NCBI GenBank assembly: GCA_037134755.1
Contig: JBAXLO010000004.1
Coordinates: forward strand, 1 to 48,215
Direction of reading: 5' to 3'
DNA length: 48,215 nt
DNA from: JBAXLO01 sp037134755
Lineage (GTDB): Bacteria; Bacteroidota; Bacteroidia; Bacteroidales; JACABE01
Under the pieces are notes generated by a model that saw nothing but the letters and a program-made list of their open reading frames with translations, searched no databases and was not told where the DNA came from. Shown here piece by piece: positions 32,903 to 41,338 of the stretch (positions are counted from its first letter, which is position 1; the number at the start of each line of letters is the position of its first letter). The position numbers were made by a program, and so were the translations under genes.

Positions 32903-32934
32903 AAGCTCTCTCATTAGGTTGGAGGAGCTTTTTT
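32903..32934 (+). terminator. Orphan terminator-like hairpin
   Basis: AAGCTC/GAGCTT stem extended by G-T pairs, followed by six T. No plus-strand gene precedes it for 5 kb, so it may mark the end of an unannotated RNA or be a remnant. Confidence 0.4.
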
Positions 32935-32939
32935 AAAAT

Positions 32940-32957
32940 ATACTGATAAATCAGTAT
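32940..32957. promoter_or_regulatory. Palindromic operator 1 (ATACTGATAAATCAGTAT)
   Basis: Perfect 8-bp arms around AA. Exactly 23 bases downstream is AATTTTGCA (32981-32989), the likely -7 region of the barrel gene at 33017. The same site and spacing recur at 34450. Confidence 0.8.
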
Positions 32958-33016
32958 TGTATACCTTTTCATTTAGATGGAATTTTGCAGAATTAATTAA
33001 AATAATATTATCTAAT

Positions 33017-33571
33017 ATGAAAAAAGTAATTTTAGCAATGATTTTAACAATGATGGTAAGTTTAACTTACTCTCAAGTTGGGTTTGATGCACGATTGGGT
33101 GCTAATTTAAGTGGAATGTCAGAAGGCAATATGACAATGAAGTTCGGATTGAAAGTAGGAATTGGTGTAGACTATGCTTTTACAGAATTATTTGCAATTC
33201 GTTCAGGTGTATTTTATTCAATGAAAGGTGTAACAGATGCGAAAAATCCATTCGATTTCTATCCTAATTATTCAATTCAATTAAATTATGTGGAAATACC
33301 TGTTTTGGCATCCTTCAGTTTTAAAGTTGTTGAGGGTTTTGGTATTAAACTAAACGCTGGTCCGTCAATAGGGTATTGTGTAAGTGATAAACCTTCAGTA
33401 TATTCGCAAATGTATTCTTATGAAATAGGTGCAAATATGGGTATTGATTTTGTATTGAACAAAAAGTATATCATAGGAGTTGAATCACAATATGGTTTAT
33501 CAAAAATAACTGATCAAAATAATAGTTTGCATAATATTAACTATTCGTTGATGTTTGGTTATAGATTTTAA
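33017..33571 (+). CDS. PorT-family small outer-membrane beta-barrel protein
   Basis: 184 residues from the ATG at 33017, which starts the signal peptide KKVILAMILTMMVSLTYSQ (1-20). An earlier in-frame ATG overlaps the promoter and is rejected. The mature part is a run of amphipathic strands (GFDARLGANLSG, KFGLKVGIGVDYAFTELFAIRSGVFYSMKG, YVEIPVLASFSFKV, GIKLNAGPSIGYCV, YSLMFGYRF), as in outer-membrane beta-barrel/PorT-type proteins of this phylum. It shares operator and promoter layout with the TonB receptor gene at 34519, so both are probably controlled by the LuxR-type regulator encoded between them. Confidence 0.82.
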   Translation: MKKVILAMILTMMVSLTYSQVGFDARLGANLSGMSEGNMTMKFGLKVGIGVDYAFTELFAIRSGVFYSMKGVTDAKNPFDFYPNYSIQLNYVEIPVLASFSFKVVEGFGIKLNAGPSIGYCVSDKPSVYSQMYSYEIGANMGIDFVLNKKYIIGVESQYGLSKITDQNNSLHNINYSLMFGYRF

Positions 33572-33616
33572 ATCTATTTAAATTCAAGAAACAATTCATT
33601 TAAAAATAAAAATAGA

Positions 33617-33651
33617 AAGACCTAATCCCATATTATATAGGATTAGGTCTT
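33617..33651. terminator. Bidirectional terminator between the barrel gene and the LuxR-type gene
   Basis: Perfect 12-bp stem (AAGACCTAATCC half), 11-base loop; serves the convergent genes on both sides. Confidence 0.85.
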
Positions 33652-33679
33652 ATATTATTAAGTTTATGTATTTATTAAA

Positions 33680-34444
33680 TTAAATTATACCACAATTTAC
33701 AGCATATTTAATTGCCTCAATAGAGTTTTCTACTTCAAGTTTCTCTAATATTCGTTGGCGATGTGTATTAACTGTGTTTACACTGATGAATAATTTGTCG
33801 GCAATTTCCTTACTAATTAATCCTTTGGATATTAATTTTAATATTTCTTTTTCACGCAAAGTTAAAATTGCTTTTTCGTTTGGTGGTGGAAATAAATAAA
33901 CATTCCCATTTTCGGAGTTAATCATTCGGCTACGGAATGGAGCATCTTGAGTTTGGTCGGGCGAAATATCCAATATCCCTAATCCTAACCAAATATTTCC
34001 ATGCTTATCATTTTCTAAACAAAGTTGCTGTTCAATTACTCTAATAAATTTATTTTTATCGTTAATAATTCTGTATTCATTAACTAATTTAATGTTTTTT
34101 CGAGAATCAGGTTTTAATGTATGAGCATAGCTAAGAAAATATAATCCTGAATTTAACATATCATACATATCATCAACAAAAATACATTCATCAATAAATT
34201 CAGGGTTTCCAGAAGATTTTTCATGATCAAGTTCAAGTACATTTGCGATATTTTTAGACACATAAATATGTTCTTTTTTAAAAAGATCAAATATCATAAT
34301 AGCACTATTACTTAATTCACTTATCTTTTCTAAATAAGGGATATGTTTTTCAAGAATAGAATAATCCAAATCTTCCTCAACAAAATATTGGGAGTTTAAG
34401 AGTTTTAAATAATCTAGTTTTAGTTGCTCAATAGTCTTTTTCAT
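33680..34444 (-). CDS. LuxR-type transcriptional regulator with PAS-like N-terminal domain
   Basis: 254 residues. The C-terminal ~62 residues are a LuxR/GerE helix-turn-helix: LTLREKEILKLISKGLISKEIADKLFISVNTVNTHRQRILEKLEV, with recognition helix VNTVNTHRQRI. The N-terminal part (about 20-180) resembles the PAS-like sensor common in this phylum (SNSAIMIFDLFKKEHIYVSKNIANVL; INDKNKFIRVIEQQLCLENDKHGNIWLGLGILDIS). There is no receiver aspartate signature, so it is a one-component sensor rather than a response regulator. Its ATG is six bases from operator 2, which lies between it and the divergent receptor gene; autoregulation is likely. The signal is unknown. Confidence 0.85.
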   Translation of the reverse strand: MKKTIEQLKLDYLKLLNSQYFVEEDLDYSILEKHIPYLEKISELSNSAIMIFDLFKKEHIYVSKNIANVLELDHEKSSGNPEFIDECIFVDDMYDMLNSGLYFLSYAHTLKPDSRKNIKLVNEYRIINDKNKFIRVIEQQLCLENDKHGNIWLGLGILDISPDQTQDAPFRSRMINSENGNVYLFPPPNEKAILTLREKEILKLISKGLISKEIADKLFISVNTVNTHRQRILEKLEVENSIEAIKYAVNCGII

Positions 34445-34449
34445 AAAAT

Positions 34450-34467
34450 ATACTGATTAATCAGTAT
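34450..34467. promoter_or_regulatory. Palindromic operator 2 (ATACTGATTAATCAGTAT)
   Basis: Perfect 8-bp arms around TA. It differs from operator 1 by one central base, and again AATTTTGCA follows 23 bases on (34491-34499). It also sits against the regulator's own start codon. Confidence 0.82.
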
Positions 34468-34518
34468 TGCCCATTTTAGTTTTTAGTCTGAATTTTGCAA
34501 AATTAATAAATATATCTT

Positions 34519-36858
34519 ATGAAAACAAAGTTAATAATTATTGTAACACTCATTTGTCTTATAATAAATAATATAAATGGACAAAATATTACCCAAACAA
34601 TTAAAGGGAAGGTTATAGATAAAGAAACACAGGTATCGTTGCCGGGTGCGTCAATTATTATATTAGGTACTAACCCTATTGTTGGGACTACTTCGGATGC
34701 TGATGGTAATTATGTTATTAAAAAAGTAGTTGTAGGCAGATACAATATTAAAGTGAGTTTTATGGGTTATGAAGAAATGATTCTCAATGAAATACTTGTT
34801 GGCTCGGGGAAAGAAGTTGTTTTAAATATTGAATTAAAAGAAAAGATCATTAATGTAAATGAAGTAGTGATAAGAGCTAACAAAGAGGAAGCAATTAATT
34901 CGATGGCATCAGTAAGTGCTCGTCAACTTAGTGTTGAAGAGGCTAGTAGATATGCCGGTGGCTTTGATGATCCTGCCAGACTGGCTTCCTCTTTTGCAGG
35001 AGTTTCAAGTAATCTGGGCACAAATGGAATCGTGGTAAGAGGTAATGCTCCAAAAGGTTTGTTGTGGAGAATGGAAGGAATTGAGATTACCAATCCAAGT
35101 CATTTTGCTAATGTAAGTTCTTTAGGTGCAGGAGCTATTACAGCTTTAAGTAGTCAGATGCTTGCAAATTCCGATTTCTTTACCGGTGCTTTCCCTTCAG
35201 AATATGGCAATGCTTTGTCAGGGGTATTTGATATTAAACTTAGAACAGGTAATAATGATAAAAGAGAATATACCGTTCAGGCTGGTTTGGTTGGTATTGA
35301 TGTTTCGGCAGAAGGTCCGTTTGTTAAAGGTAAAAAGGCTTCTTATTTATTTAACTACAGGTATTCTACTTTTGGTTTATTGGCTCCAATTTTGCCTCCA
35401 GAAATGGGTAAATTAAAGTATCAGGACTTATCTTTTAAACTTAATTTCCCTACTCAAAAGGCAGGAACATTTTCTATTTGGGGAATCGGAGCATTAGATT
35501 ATCAGGGAAGAGATGCTAAAAGTGATTCAAATCAATGGGAATTGGATGTAGATAAGCAACAGTATAGTACCGACCTTTATATGGGGGCAATTGGGTTTAA
35601 TCATAAAATAACTTTTGGTAATAAAACATATTTAAACACTTCGTTAGCAGCAACAGGTAATGGCCTTTCATTAAATCAAAATGAATACAATTCATCAATG
35701 ATTTTAAATCCAACAAATAAAATAAGTAATTATAACTGGAAGAGTAGCCTTACAAGTTATATTAACCATAAATTCAGCGCCAAGCATACAAATAAAACAG
35801 GGATAATAGTAGATAGATTACAATATAATATGAATGTTCAGAAAACTGATTCTACTAGTAATCTCATTACTTATGTAAATGATAAAGGGAGTAATTATCT
35901 TATTCAGGCTTATTCACAATCTAAGTATGATTTTACTAATGATTTTACTTTTAATATAGGTTTGCATTCGCAATACCTTGCTTTAAATAAGCATTATACT
36001 ATAGAACCGCGCACAGGTTTAAAGTGGAATTTCAAGCCGGGTCAATCGCTTGGTATTTCTTATGGTTTGCATAGTCAGATGGAGTTATTGAATTTTTATC
36101 TTGTTCAGCAACATACTTCTGGGGGTATTGTTGAGCCAAATAAAGACCTTGATTTTTCAAAGGCACATCATATTGTTTTATCTTATGATTTAAAGCTTAA
36201 TCAATATGCTCATTTAAAGATAGAACCTTATTGTCAGTTTTTATATAATATTCCGGTTATTCCTAATTCATATTATTCGCTTCAAAACCTTGAAGGCGGG
36301 TTGTATTTTAACGATTCTCTTGTTAATAAAGGTAGTGGAAGAAATATTGGTGTTGATATTACTTTAGAAAGATTTTTAAACAAAGGTTATTATTATCTTG
36401 TAACGATTTCATTGTTTGATTCTAAATATAAAGGTGGTGATGGCATTGAACGTAATACCCGATTTAATAAGAACTATGTTGTTAATTTGCTGTGTGGAAA
36501 AGAATGGAATATAGGTAAAAACAAAAATAATATCATCAATATTAATATGAAAATGAGTTTTATGGGTGGCGATTATTTAAATCCATTAAACACTACTGCA
36601 ACTTATGCTGCAAAAGATATTGTTGAGGATGTATCAAAAGCTTTTACACAAAGGAAATCAGATGCACAGATATTATCATTTTCTTTTTCGTATAGAATAA
36701 ATAAACAAAAACATGCTAGTATCTGGACTCTTAACTTTATAAATGTGTTGGGCTATAAAGAGATTAATGCTTATTATTTTGATAAAACATCAAATACTAT
36801 AAAACAAGATATTAATCAATTGGTGATGCCTAATATAAGTTATAAGTTAGAGTTTTAG
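34519..36858 (+). CDS. TonB-dependent receptor with N-terminal carboxypeptidase-regulatory domain
   Basis: 779 residues. Signal peptide KTKLIIIVTLICLIINNINGQ (1-22). A carboxypeptidase-regulatory-like domain follows (IKGKVIDKETQVSLPGASIIILG ... TTSDADGNYVIKKVVVGRYNIKVSFMGYEE, about 27-100), then a plug (EEASRYAGGFDDPARLASSFAGVSS ... NGIVVRGNAPKGLLWRMEGIEITNPSHF, about 139-195) and a barrel of about 550 residues. This is the layout of Bacteroidota TonB-linked outer-membrane transporters without a SusD partner; no susD-like gene is adjacent. The ligand cannot be read. It is driven by a promoter with operator 2 and probably regulated with the barrel gene at 33017. Confidence 0.9.
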   Translation: MKTKLIIIVTLICLIINNINGQNITQTIKGKVIDKETQVSLPGASIIILGTNPIVGTTSDADGNYVIKKVVVGRYNIKVSFMGYEEMILNEILVGSGKEVVLNIELKEKIINVNEVVIRANKEEAINSMASVSARQLSVEEASRYAGGFDDPARLASSFAGVSSNLGTNGIVVRGNAPKGLLWRMEGIEITNPSHFANVSSLGAGAITALSSQMLANSDFFTGAFPSEYGNALSGVFDIKLRTGNNDKREYTVQAGLVGIDVSAEGPFVKGKKASYLFNYRYSTFGLLAPILPPEMGKLKYQDLSFKLNFPTQKAGTFSIWGIGALDYQGRDAKSDSNQWELDVDKQQYSTDLYMGAIGFNHKITFGNKTYLNTSLAATGNGLSLNQNEYNSSMILNPTNKISNYNWKSSLTSYINHKFSAKHTNKTGIIVDRLQYNMNVQKTDSTSNLITYVNDKGSNYLIQAYSQSKYDFTNDFTFNIGLHSQYLALNKHYTIEPRTGLKWNFKPGQSLGISYGLHSQMELLNFYLVQQHTSGGIVEPNKDLDFSKAHHIVLSYDLKLNQYAHLKIEPYCQFLYNIPVIPNSYYSLQNLEGGLYFNDSLVNKGSGRNIGVDITLERFLNKGYYYLVTISLFDSKYKGGDGIERNTRFNKNYVVNLLCGKEWNIGKNKNNIININMKMSFMGGDYLNPLNTTATYAAKDIVEDVSKAFTQRKSDAQILSFSFSYRINKQKHASIWTLNFINVLGYKEINAYYFDKTSNTIKQDINQLVMPNISYKLEF

Positions 36859-36859
36859 T

Positions 36860-37120
36860 GACTTCACCCCCAGCCCCTCTCCTGAAAGGAGAGGGGAATA
36901 AAACAGAGCACTTTATAATGATGGTTTTATCTAAATATAAGTTGTCTTTCTACTTCTTATCTATATTTAAACCTTGTCTTCGGTTATAATGACCTCACCC
37001 CAGCCCTCTCCTAAAAGGAGAGGAATTTGATTTCAGGTATTTATGGAAATTCGTTTTATCTAAAGATTAGCTGTCTTTCTTTTCTTCACTTATATTTAAA
37101 CCCAAATTACGGTTATAAAT
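36860..37120. repeat. Tandem pair of ~130-bp imperfect repeats with CCTCTCC palindromes
   Basis: Copy 1 (36860-36990) and copy 2 (36991-37120) align along their length: each begins GACYTCACCCC, then a CCTCTCCT/AGGAGAGG hairpin, then TTTTATCTAAA, TTGTCTTTC-like and TATATTTAAACC blocks, ending CGGTTATAA. They start one base after the receptor stop. The palindromes have no T-tract and are unlikely to be standard terminators. Confidence 0.75.
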
Positions 37121-37435
37121 ATAAAAATCATAATAATAACACTTTGGACTCCGCTCGGGGACAGAAAAGTTTATCCGGTAAGCGGATTGAAACCGCTAAC
37201 CGGAGAGACGACAGCATTTTATCTGTTAGGTTGATTTTTAAGAGACAAAGTAAAATCTTCTCTTCATTTAAATTTTAATCAGAACTTCGGTTAAATGAAC
37301 TATTCCTCCTCGAGTCCGCTCGGAGACCGAACTGAGAGTAATTTTATTTAAGGTGTTTATGTAATTTTAATATAGATAAAAATAGGCTTAATTATTATAG
37401 TTATCTACGAAAGTAAATATTTTTATTTTAAAACA
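37121..37435. other. Gene-free spacer with a degenerate third repeat copy
   Basis: About 37213-37294 resembles the last two-thirds of the 130-bp repeat (TTTTATCTGTTAGG ... CTTCGGTTAAAT). Also present: an imperfect palindrome CCGGTAAGCGG/CCGCTAACCGG (37175-37203), and a direct repeat of TCCGCTCGG at 37150 and 37314. No gene is supported. Confidence 0.5.
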
Positions 37436-39097
37436 TTAATAAACAAAACTACTACCTCCAAGGAATTCCCTTATAATGGAAGTAGGTGGTATTTCTCGCT
37501 CTGAAATATGTTTAAAGTATGAAAAGAATTTTAGTAGTCGTACTGCTTCTGCATATTCCGGTTGATTTTCGGGGACACCTTTAATAATTGGTTCTGCAAA
37601 AGTTTTAAATACTCCCAATTCGTAAATCAAAGCTGAATTAAACATAATATCAGCATTTTCCTGATAAGGAAAAATGTTAACATCTTCTCCCCTACGCACA
37701 CTTTCCCATCTTCGTAAGGTATCTAATGCACTATAGCCACGATAACGGTAATCCCGAACAATGCGTCTGATTAATCTATTGTCGGTGGTAGGGATAGGGT
37801 TCTGCTTATCAATAGCAATTTGAGTTAAAGCAGATACAAATATCTTATATTTAAGCTTTTCATCTATCAAAGGAGTTAAGCCGGGATTAAGACCATGAAT
37901 ACCTTCGACAATTATAAGGCTATTGTTAGTAATTTTTAATGTTTCGTGGTTGAAAAATTGCTTCCCGCTTGCAAAATCAAACTTAGGAACCTTAATTTCA
38001 TTACCATTCATCAAGTCAATTAAATTATTATTGAATAATTCAACATCAATAGCTCTTAAACTTTCGTAATCATACTCTCCATTTTCATCTTTAGGAGTAA
38101 GTTCGCGGTTAACGAAGTAATTATCTAATGAAATAAGAACAGTTTTATACCCCAGTACTTGCAATTGTATAGAAAGACGTTTACTGAAAGTTGTTTTCCC
38201 TGACGAAGAAGGGCCTGCAATTAACACAAGCTTAACAATCTCTGTTTTATTATAAATAGCTTCTGCAATTTTAGATATCAACTTTTCGTGATGAGCTTCA
38301 GATATCTTAATAAGATCGGTAGCTCTTTTCTCGGCCACAGCCCTATTCAATGAGCCTACGTAAGGCACGTCAAGAATAACACCCCATTTCTTATGTTCTC
38401 TGAAAATCTTAAATAATTTATCTTCAACTTTCACCTCTTCCAACTCAATTGGATTTCTACGCTTAGGAACTCGCACCAATATACCTTCCACATATTTTAC
38501 AATTTCAAACCATTTCAAATAACCTGTTGATGGGACCAAGAAACCATAGAAATAATTAACAGTATTATCCAATTTATAAACAGAAGAATACAATTGATTT
38601 CTTGTTTTAAAGAGCTCTGTTTTATCATGCAATTCTTCACGTTCAAAAATCTTTATAGCATCCTCTGTTGGCAACTCTTCACGCTCGAAAGGAATGTCTG
38701 CTTCAACAAGTTCAAGCATTCTCTTCTTAATATTATCAATTACAGTTTCATCTAAAGCTACAGGAAGTCTTTCGATTTCGCAAAACCAACATTTAGAGAC
38801 AGTATGCTCTATACTTAACTCAGATGTAGGATAAAGATCTTTTACAGCTTTATATAAAAGAAAAGCCAGCGAGCGTATATACATACGCAAACCAATGGGA
38901 TGTGTGATATCAATAAACTGTATAGTTTTAGGGTGGAAAACCTGATATGTGAGCTCTTTAAGTTTATTATTTACAAGAGCACCATGTATGGGATACTTGA
39001 GACATGGCTTGATATCATCAGCAATTTGAGCAAGTGAAACCCCAATTTCATACTCTTTTTTTATCTCATTATTAGCACATTTGATCTGAATTTTCAT
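37436..39097 (-). CDS. Uridine-kinase-like nucleoside kinase with N-terminal threonyl-tRNA synthetase-like domain
   Basis: 553 residues. The N-terminal ~220 residues resemble the TGS and second additional domains of threonyl-tRNA synthetase (KKEYEIGVSLAQIADDI; LAFLLYKAVKDLYPTSELSIEHTVSKCWFCEI). The C-terminal half is a P-loop kinase of the uridine kinase/phosphoribulokinase type: Walker A LIAGPSSSGKTTFSKRL (about 292-308), SLDNYFVNRELTPKDENGEYDYES (about 321-344), VEGIHGLNP (about 392-400). This fusion is known in Bacteroidota and some Firmicutes as a nucleoside kinase of uncertain substrate. Its ATG overlaps the stop of the upstream lipoprotein gene (ATGA), so the pair is translationally coupled. 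Confidence 0.88.
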   Translation of the reverse strand: MKIQIKCANNEIKKEYEIGVSLAQIADDIKPCLKYPIHGALVNNKLKELTYQVFHPKTIQFIDITHPIGLRMYIRSLAFLLYKAVKDLYPTSELSIEHTVSKCWFCEIERLPVALDETVIDNIKKRMLELVEADIPFEREELPTEDAIKIFEREELHDKTELFKTRNQLYSSVYKLDNTVNYFYGFLVPSTGYLKWFEIVKYVEGILVRVPKRRNPIELEEVKVEDKLFKIFREHKKWGVILDVPYVGSLNRAVAEKRATDLIKISEAHHEKLISKIAEAIYNKTEIVKLVLIAGPSSSGKTTFSKRLSIQLQVLGYKTVLISLDNYFVNRELTPKDENGEYDYESLRAIDVELFNNNLIDLMNGNEIKVPKFDFASGKQFFNHETLKITNNSLIIVEGIHGLNPGLTPLIDEKLKYKIFVSALTQIAIDKQNPIPTTDNRLIRRIVRDYRYRGYSALDTLRRWESVRRGEDVNIFPYQENADIMFNSALIYELGVFKTFAEPIIKGVPENQPEYAEAVRLLKFFSYFKHISEREIPPTSIIREFLGGSSFVY

Positions 39098-39591
39098 ACT
39101 ATTTCTTCTTTAAATAAAACATTACAAAGGTACATATTATTTTTAGCCCACTCATATATTCTTTGCGATTTACTTCCATCTTCGGAATATATTTTAATAT
39201 TGCCTTCTTTTTTTATGCCTACATACATAATATGTTTAGTAAGATCTACAACTATTATAAAATTTGTGTAATCACATGCATGTATCTGGCAGCCTTCTGA
39301 AACAAATATATTATTGTTAACTTCAATGGGTGTTTCTAGATTCCATGCTTCTATTAAAAAATTATATTGAATGTCTATTAATTTCTTCAGATGTTTTTTG
39401 AAAGCCTTATTTTCGAAAAGCTTTACTTCCGTTGGTGATTTTCCATTTAAATGATTCAAAAATTCAAGATCAAAAAGTGTTGGTTTTAAAGATTTATTGT
39501 TAGTGTTGGTTTTATCGCTATGTTTACAGAAAGTAAGCGTAATTGATGAAAATAAAATTAGAAATGTAATTATATATGTATTGAGTTTCAT
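39094..39591 (-). CDS. Small lipoprotein of unknown function
   Basis: 165 residues. A lipoprotein signal peptide (NTYIITFLILFSSITLTFC) ends at Cys22, so it should be membrane-anchored. The mature part has two short cysteine-containing stretches (SEGCQIHACDYTNFIIVVDL, about 103-122; MYLCNVLF near the end) and mixed helix and strand; no family recognised. The last four bases overlap the start of the nucleoside kinase gene. A cytoplasmic kinase coupled to a lipoprotein is an odd pairing and gives no clear hint to function. Confidence 0.7.
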   Translation of the reverse strand: MKLNTYIITFLILFSSITLTFCKHSDKTNTNNKSLKPTLFDLEFLNHLNGKSPTEVKLFENKAFKKHLKKLIDIQYNFLIEAWNLETPIEVNNNIFVSEGCQIHACDYTNFIIVVDLTKHIMYVGIKKEGNIKIYSEDGSKSQRIYEWAKNNMYLCNVLFKEEIV

Positions 39592-39627
39592 CTTTTATTT
39601 ATTTTAATCAAACTATGAATGTAAAAG

Positions 39628-39654
39628 CCTGACAAGCTATGTAAACTTGTCAGG
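39628..39654 (-). terminator. Intrinsic terminator downstream of dapA
   Basis: Perfect 9-bp stem CCTGACAAG/CTTGTCAGG, 9-base loop, then CTTTTA on the minus strand and TTTTAT on the plus. Confidence 0.75.
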
Positions 39655-39706
39655 TTTTATATAATTTAGCATAATTCATAAAACCTAAATAGCTAAATGC
39701 CTTGTC

Positions 39707-40591
39707 CTAACCTTTAATCTCTTTAATAATAGCGCTTATACTTGCATTAGTTTGCTTATTAACCTTAACTAAAGGAAGACGTAGATTGTTAGAACATAAC
39801 TCCATAACCTCCAAAGCAGCCTTAACACCACTTGGGCTACCATCTTCGAAAATAGCATTAATAAATTTAAGCAATTTGTAATGTATTTCTCTAGCTTTCT
39901 TCATGTTTCCAGCCAAAGCAAGATCAACCATCTCCGAAAATTCCTTAGGAAAAGCATTTGCCACAACAGATATAACACCATCAGCACCAGCAGCAATAAA
40001 AGGCAATGTCAAAGCATCATCACCAGAAATTACAAGGAAATCCTTAGGTTTATTTTTAATGATTTCCATACATTGCAAAATGTTACCCGAAGCTTCTTTA
40101 ATCCCAATAATACCTGTTACTTCATTAGCTAACTTCAGTGTAGTCTCTGCACTAATATTAACACTAGTTCTGGAGGGCACATTATAGATAACCATCGGAA
40201 CAGGAGACACATCTACTATACTTTTGAAATGATAGAACAAGCCTCTTTGTTGTGGTCTATTATAATAAGGAGCAACGGTAAGTATCGCACTGATGCCATC
40301 AAAACTCATGTTCTTAACCTGTTCAACAATCTTAAGAGTATCGTTACCACCAATCCCCAACATGATTGGAACTCTTTTGTCAACAGCTTCAATAATAAAA
40401 TCTGTGACAGCAATCTTTTCATTCTCCGAAAGGGTAGCAACTTCAGCAGTAGTCCCTAACGCAACAATATAATCAATATCATTGGTAACAAGATGTTCAA
40501 CAATTTTACCTAAAGAAGTAAAATCAACAGTTCCATGTTTGTGAAAAGGAGTAACTACCGCAACACCTGTTCCTTTAAATTCCTTAATCAT
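39707..40591 (-). CDS. dapA: 4-hydroxy-tetrahydrodipicolinate synthase DapA
   Basis: 294 residues, the normal length. It condenses pyruvate with aspartate semialdehyde, the first committed step to lysine and diaminopimelate. Motifs: GTGVAVVTPFHKHGTVDF (about 7-24), GTTAEVATLSENEK (about 47-60, the Thr-Thr of the proton relay), YNVPSRTSV (Tyr about 136), and the Schiff-base lysine in IIGIKEASGN (about 164). The first eight bases overlap the end of the DUF6913 gene, so the two are in one operon and probably coupled in translation. Confidence 0.96.
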   Translation of the reverse strand: MIKEFKGTGVAVVTPFHKHGTVDFTSLGKIVEHLVTNDIDYIVALGTTAEVATLSENEKIAVTDFIIEAVDKRVPIMLGIGGNDTLKIVEQVKNMSFDGISAILTVAPYYNRPQQRGLFYHFKSIVDVSPVPMVIYNVPSRTSVNISAETTLKLANEVTGIIGIKEASGNILQCMEIIKNKPKDFLVISGDDALTLPFIAAGADGVISVVANAFPKEFSEMVDLALAGNMKKAREIHYKLLKFINAIFEDGSPSGVKAALEVMELCSNNLRLPLVKVNKQTNASISAIIKEIKG

Positions 40592-41147
40592 TTATTTGGG
40601 TTTTATTGTTTATAATGCTTAAATAATGTATTATTAATGAAATAAATTCATCAATGGTTGTCTTGGTATTAATATCAATCATAAGATCGTAATTCTTAGT
40701 ATTGTAATCGCCTCCTTTGCCTACCTTAAACCGTGCTCTGGACATTCCTCCAATATACTTAGAATGAAAACTCTCATTCAAAGATAAATCTATTAAAATA
40801 TCAAATTCAGTTTTAATAAAATCGTTTATATAAGAACTCGAGGGTTTGCCATACCAGTTTAAGTCTTTGCTATCATAATAATCTAGAAATAACCTTTCAA
40901 TAGCATAAAGCGGACGTATGTTTCCATTGAAGAAACCAATAGCTTTAGAGTTAATTTGTTTATCTTGTAACTGTTTTATTAGTTGAGTTATCTGGATATA
41001 TGACTGTTCATTTTCCAAAGTATAAATGATGCCAATGTTCTTAGCATCATCAAGATTGATGATCTTACGTTGTCGAGATACCTTTGGAAGGTTCTTCGAT
41101 AAGTATTGTCTTCCAACAAACTCTTTAAATGCTTCTATTATACTCAC
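40584..41147 (-). CDS. DUF6913-type protein upstream of dapA
   Basis: 187 residues, GTG start, no signal or membrane segment. It resembles the short Bacteroidota-only proteins I know as DUF6913: KVSRQRKIINLDDAKNIGIIYTL (about 21-43), NGNIRPLYAIERLFLDYYDSKDLNWYGKP (about 74-102), and FDILIDLSLNESF (about 114-126). The alternating strand-helix pattern suggests a Rossmann-like fold, but no cofactor motif is visible. It overlaps dapA by eight bases; this gene pair is recurrent in the order Bacteroidales as far as I recall, which hints at a link to lysine or cell-wall metabolism without proving it. Confidence 0.75.
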   Translation of the reverse strand: MSIIEAFKEFVGRQYLSKNLPKVSRQRKIINLDDAKNIGIIYTLENEQSYIQITQLIKQLQDKQINSKAIGFFNGNIRPLYAIERLFLDYYDSKDLNWYGKPSSSYINDFIKTEFDILIDLSLNESFHSKYIGGMSRARFKVGKGGDYNTKNYDLMIDINTKTTIDEFISLIIHYLSIINNKTQIND

Positions 41148-41338
41148 TATTAAGTTTAAATAAGAATTCTATTTATAAAAATATTGTTTGTAAAAATACT
41201 AAGAAAATAGATATAAAAACAAATTATAATGTCATTTTATTAATTTTAACATTTATTTTATATAAAGCAATCAATTAATGAAACAAATTCATCATGGATT
41301 AGAATAATTTAATTACTTTTACAGAAAAAATAATTGTA

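Noticed and set aside
36874..37023. CCTCTCCT/AGGAGAGG hairpins as terminators of the TonB receptor gene
   Set aside because: No T-tract follows either hairpin, and the same palindrome occurs at 32626 away from any gene end.
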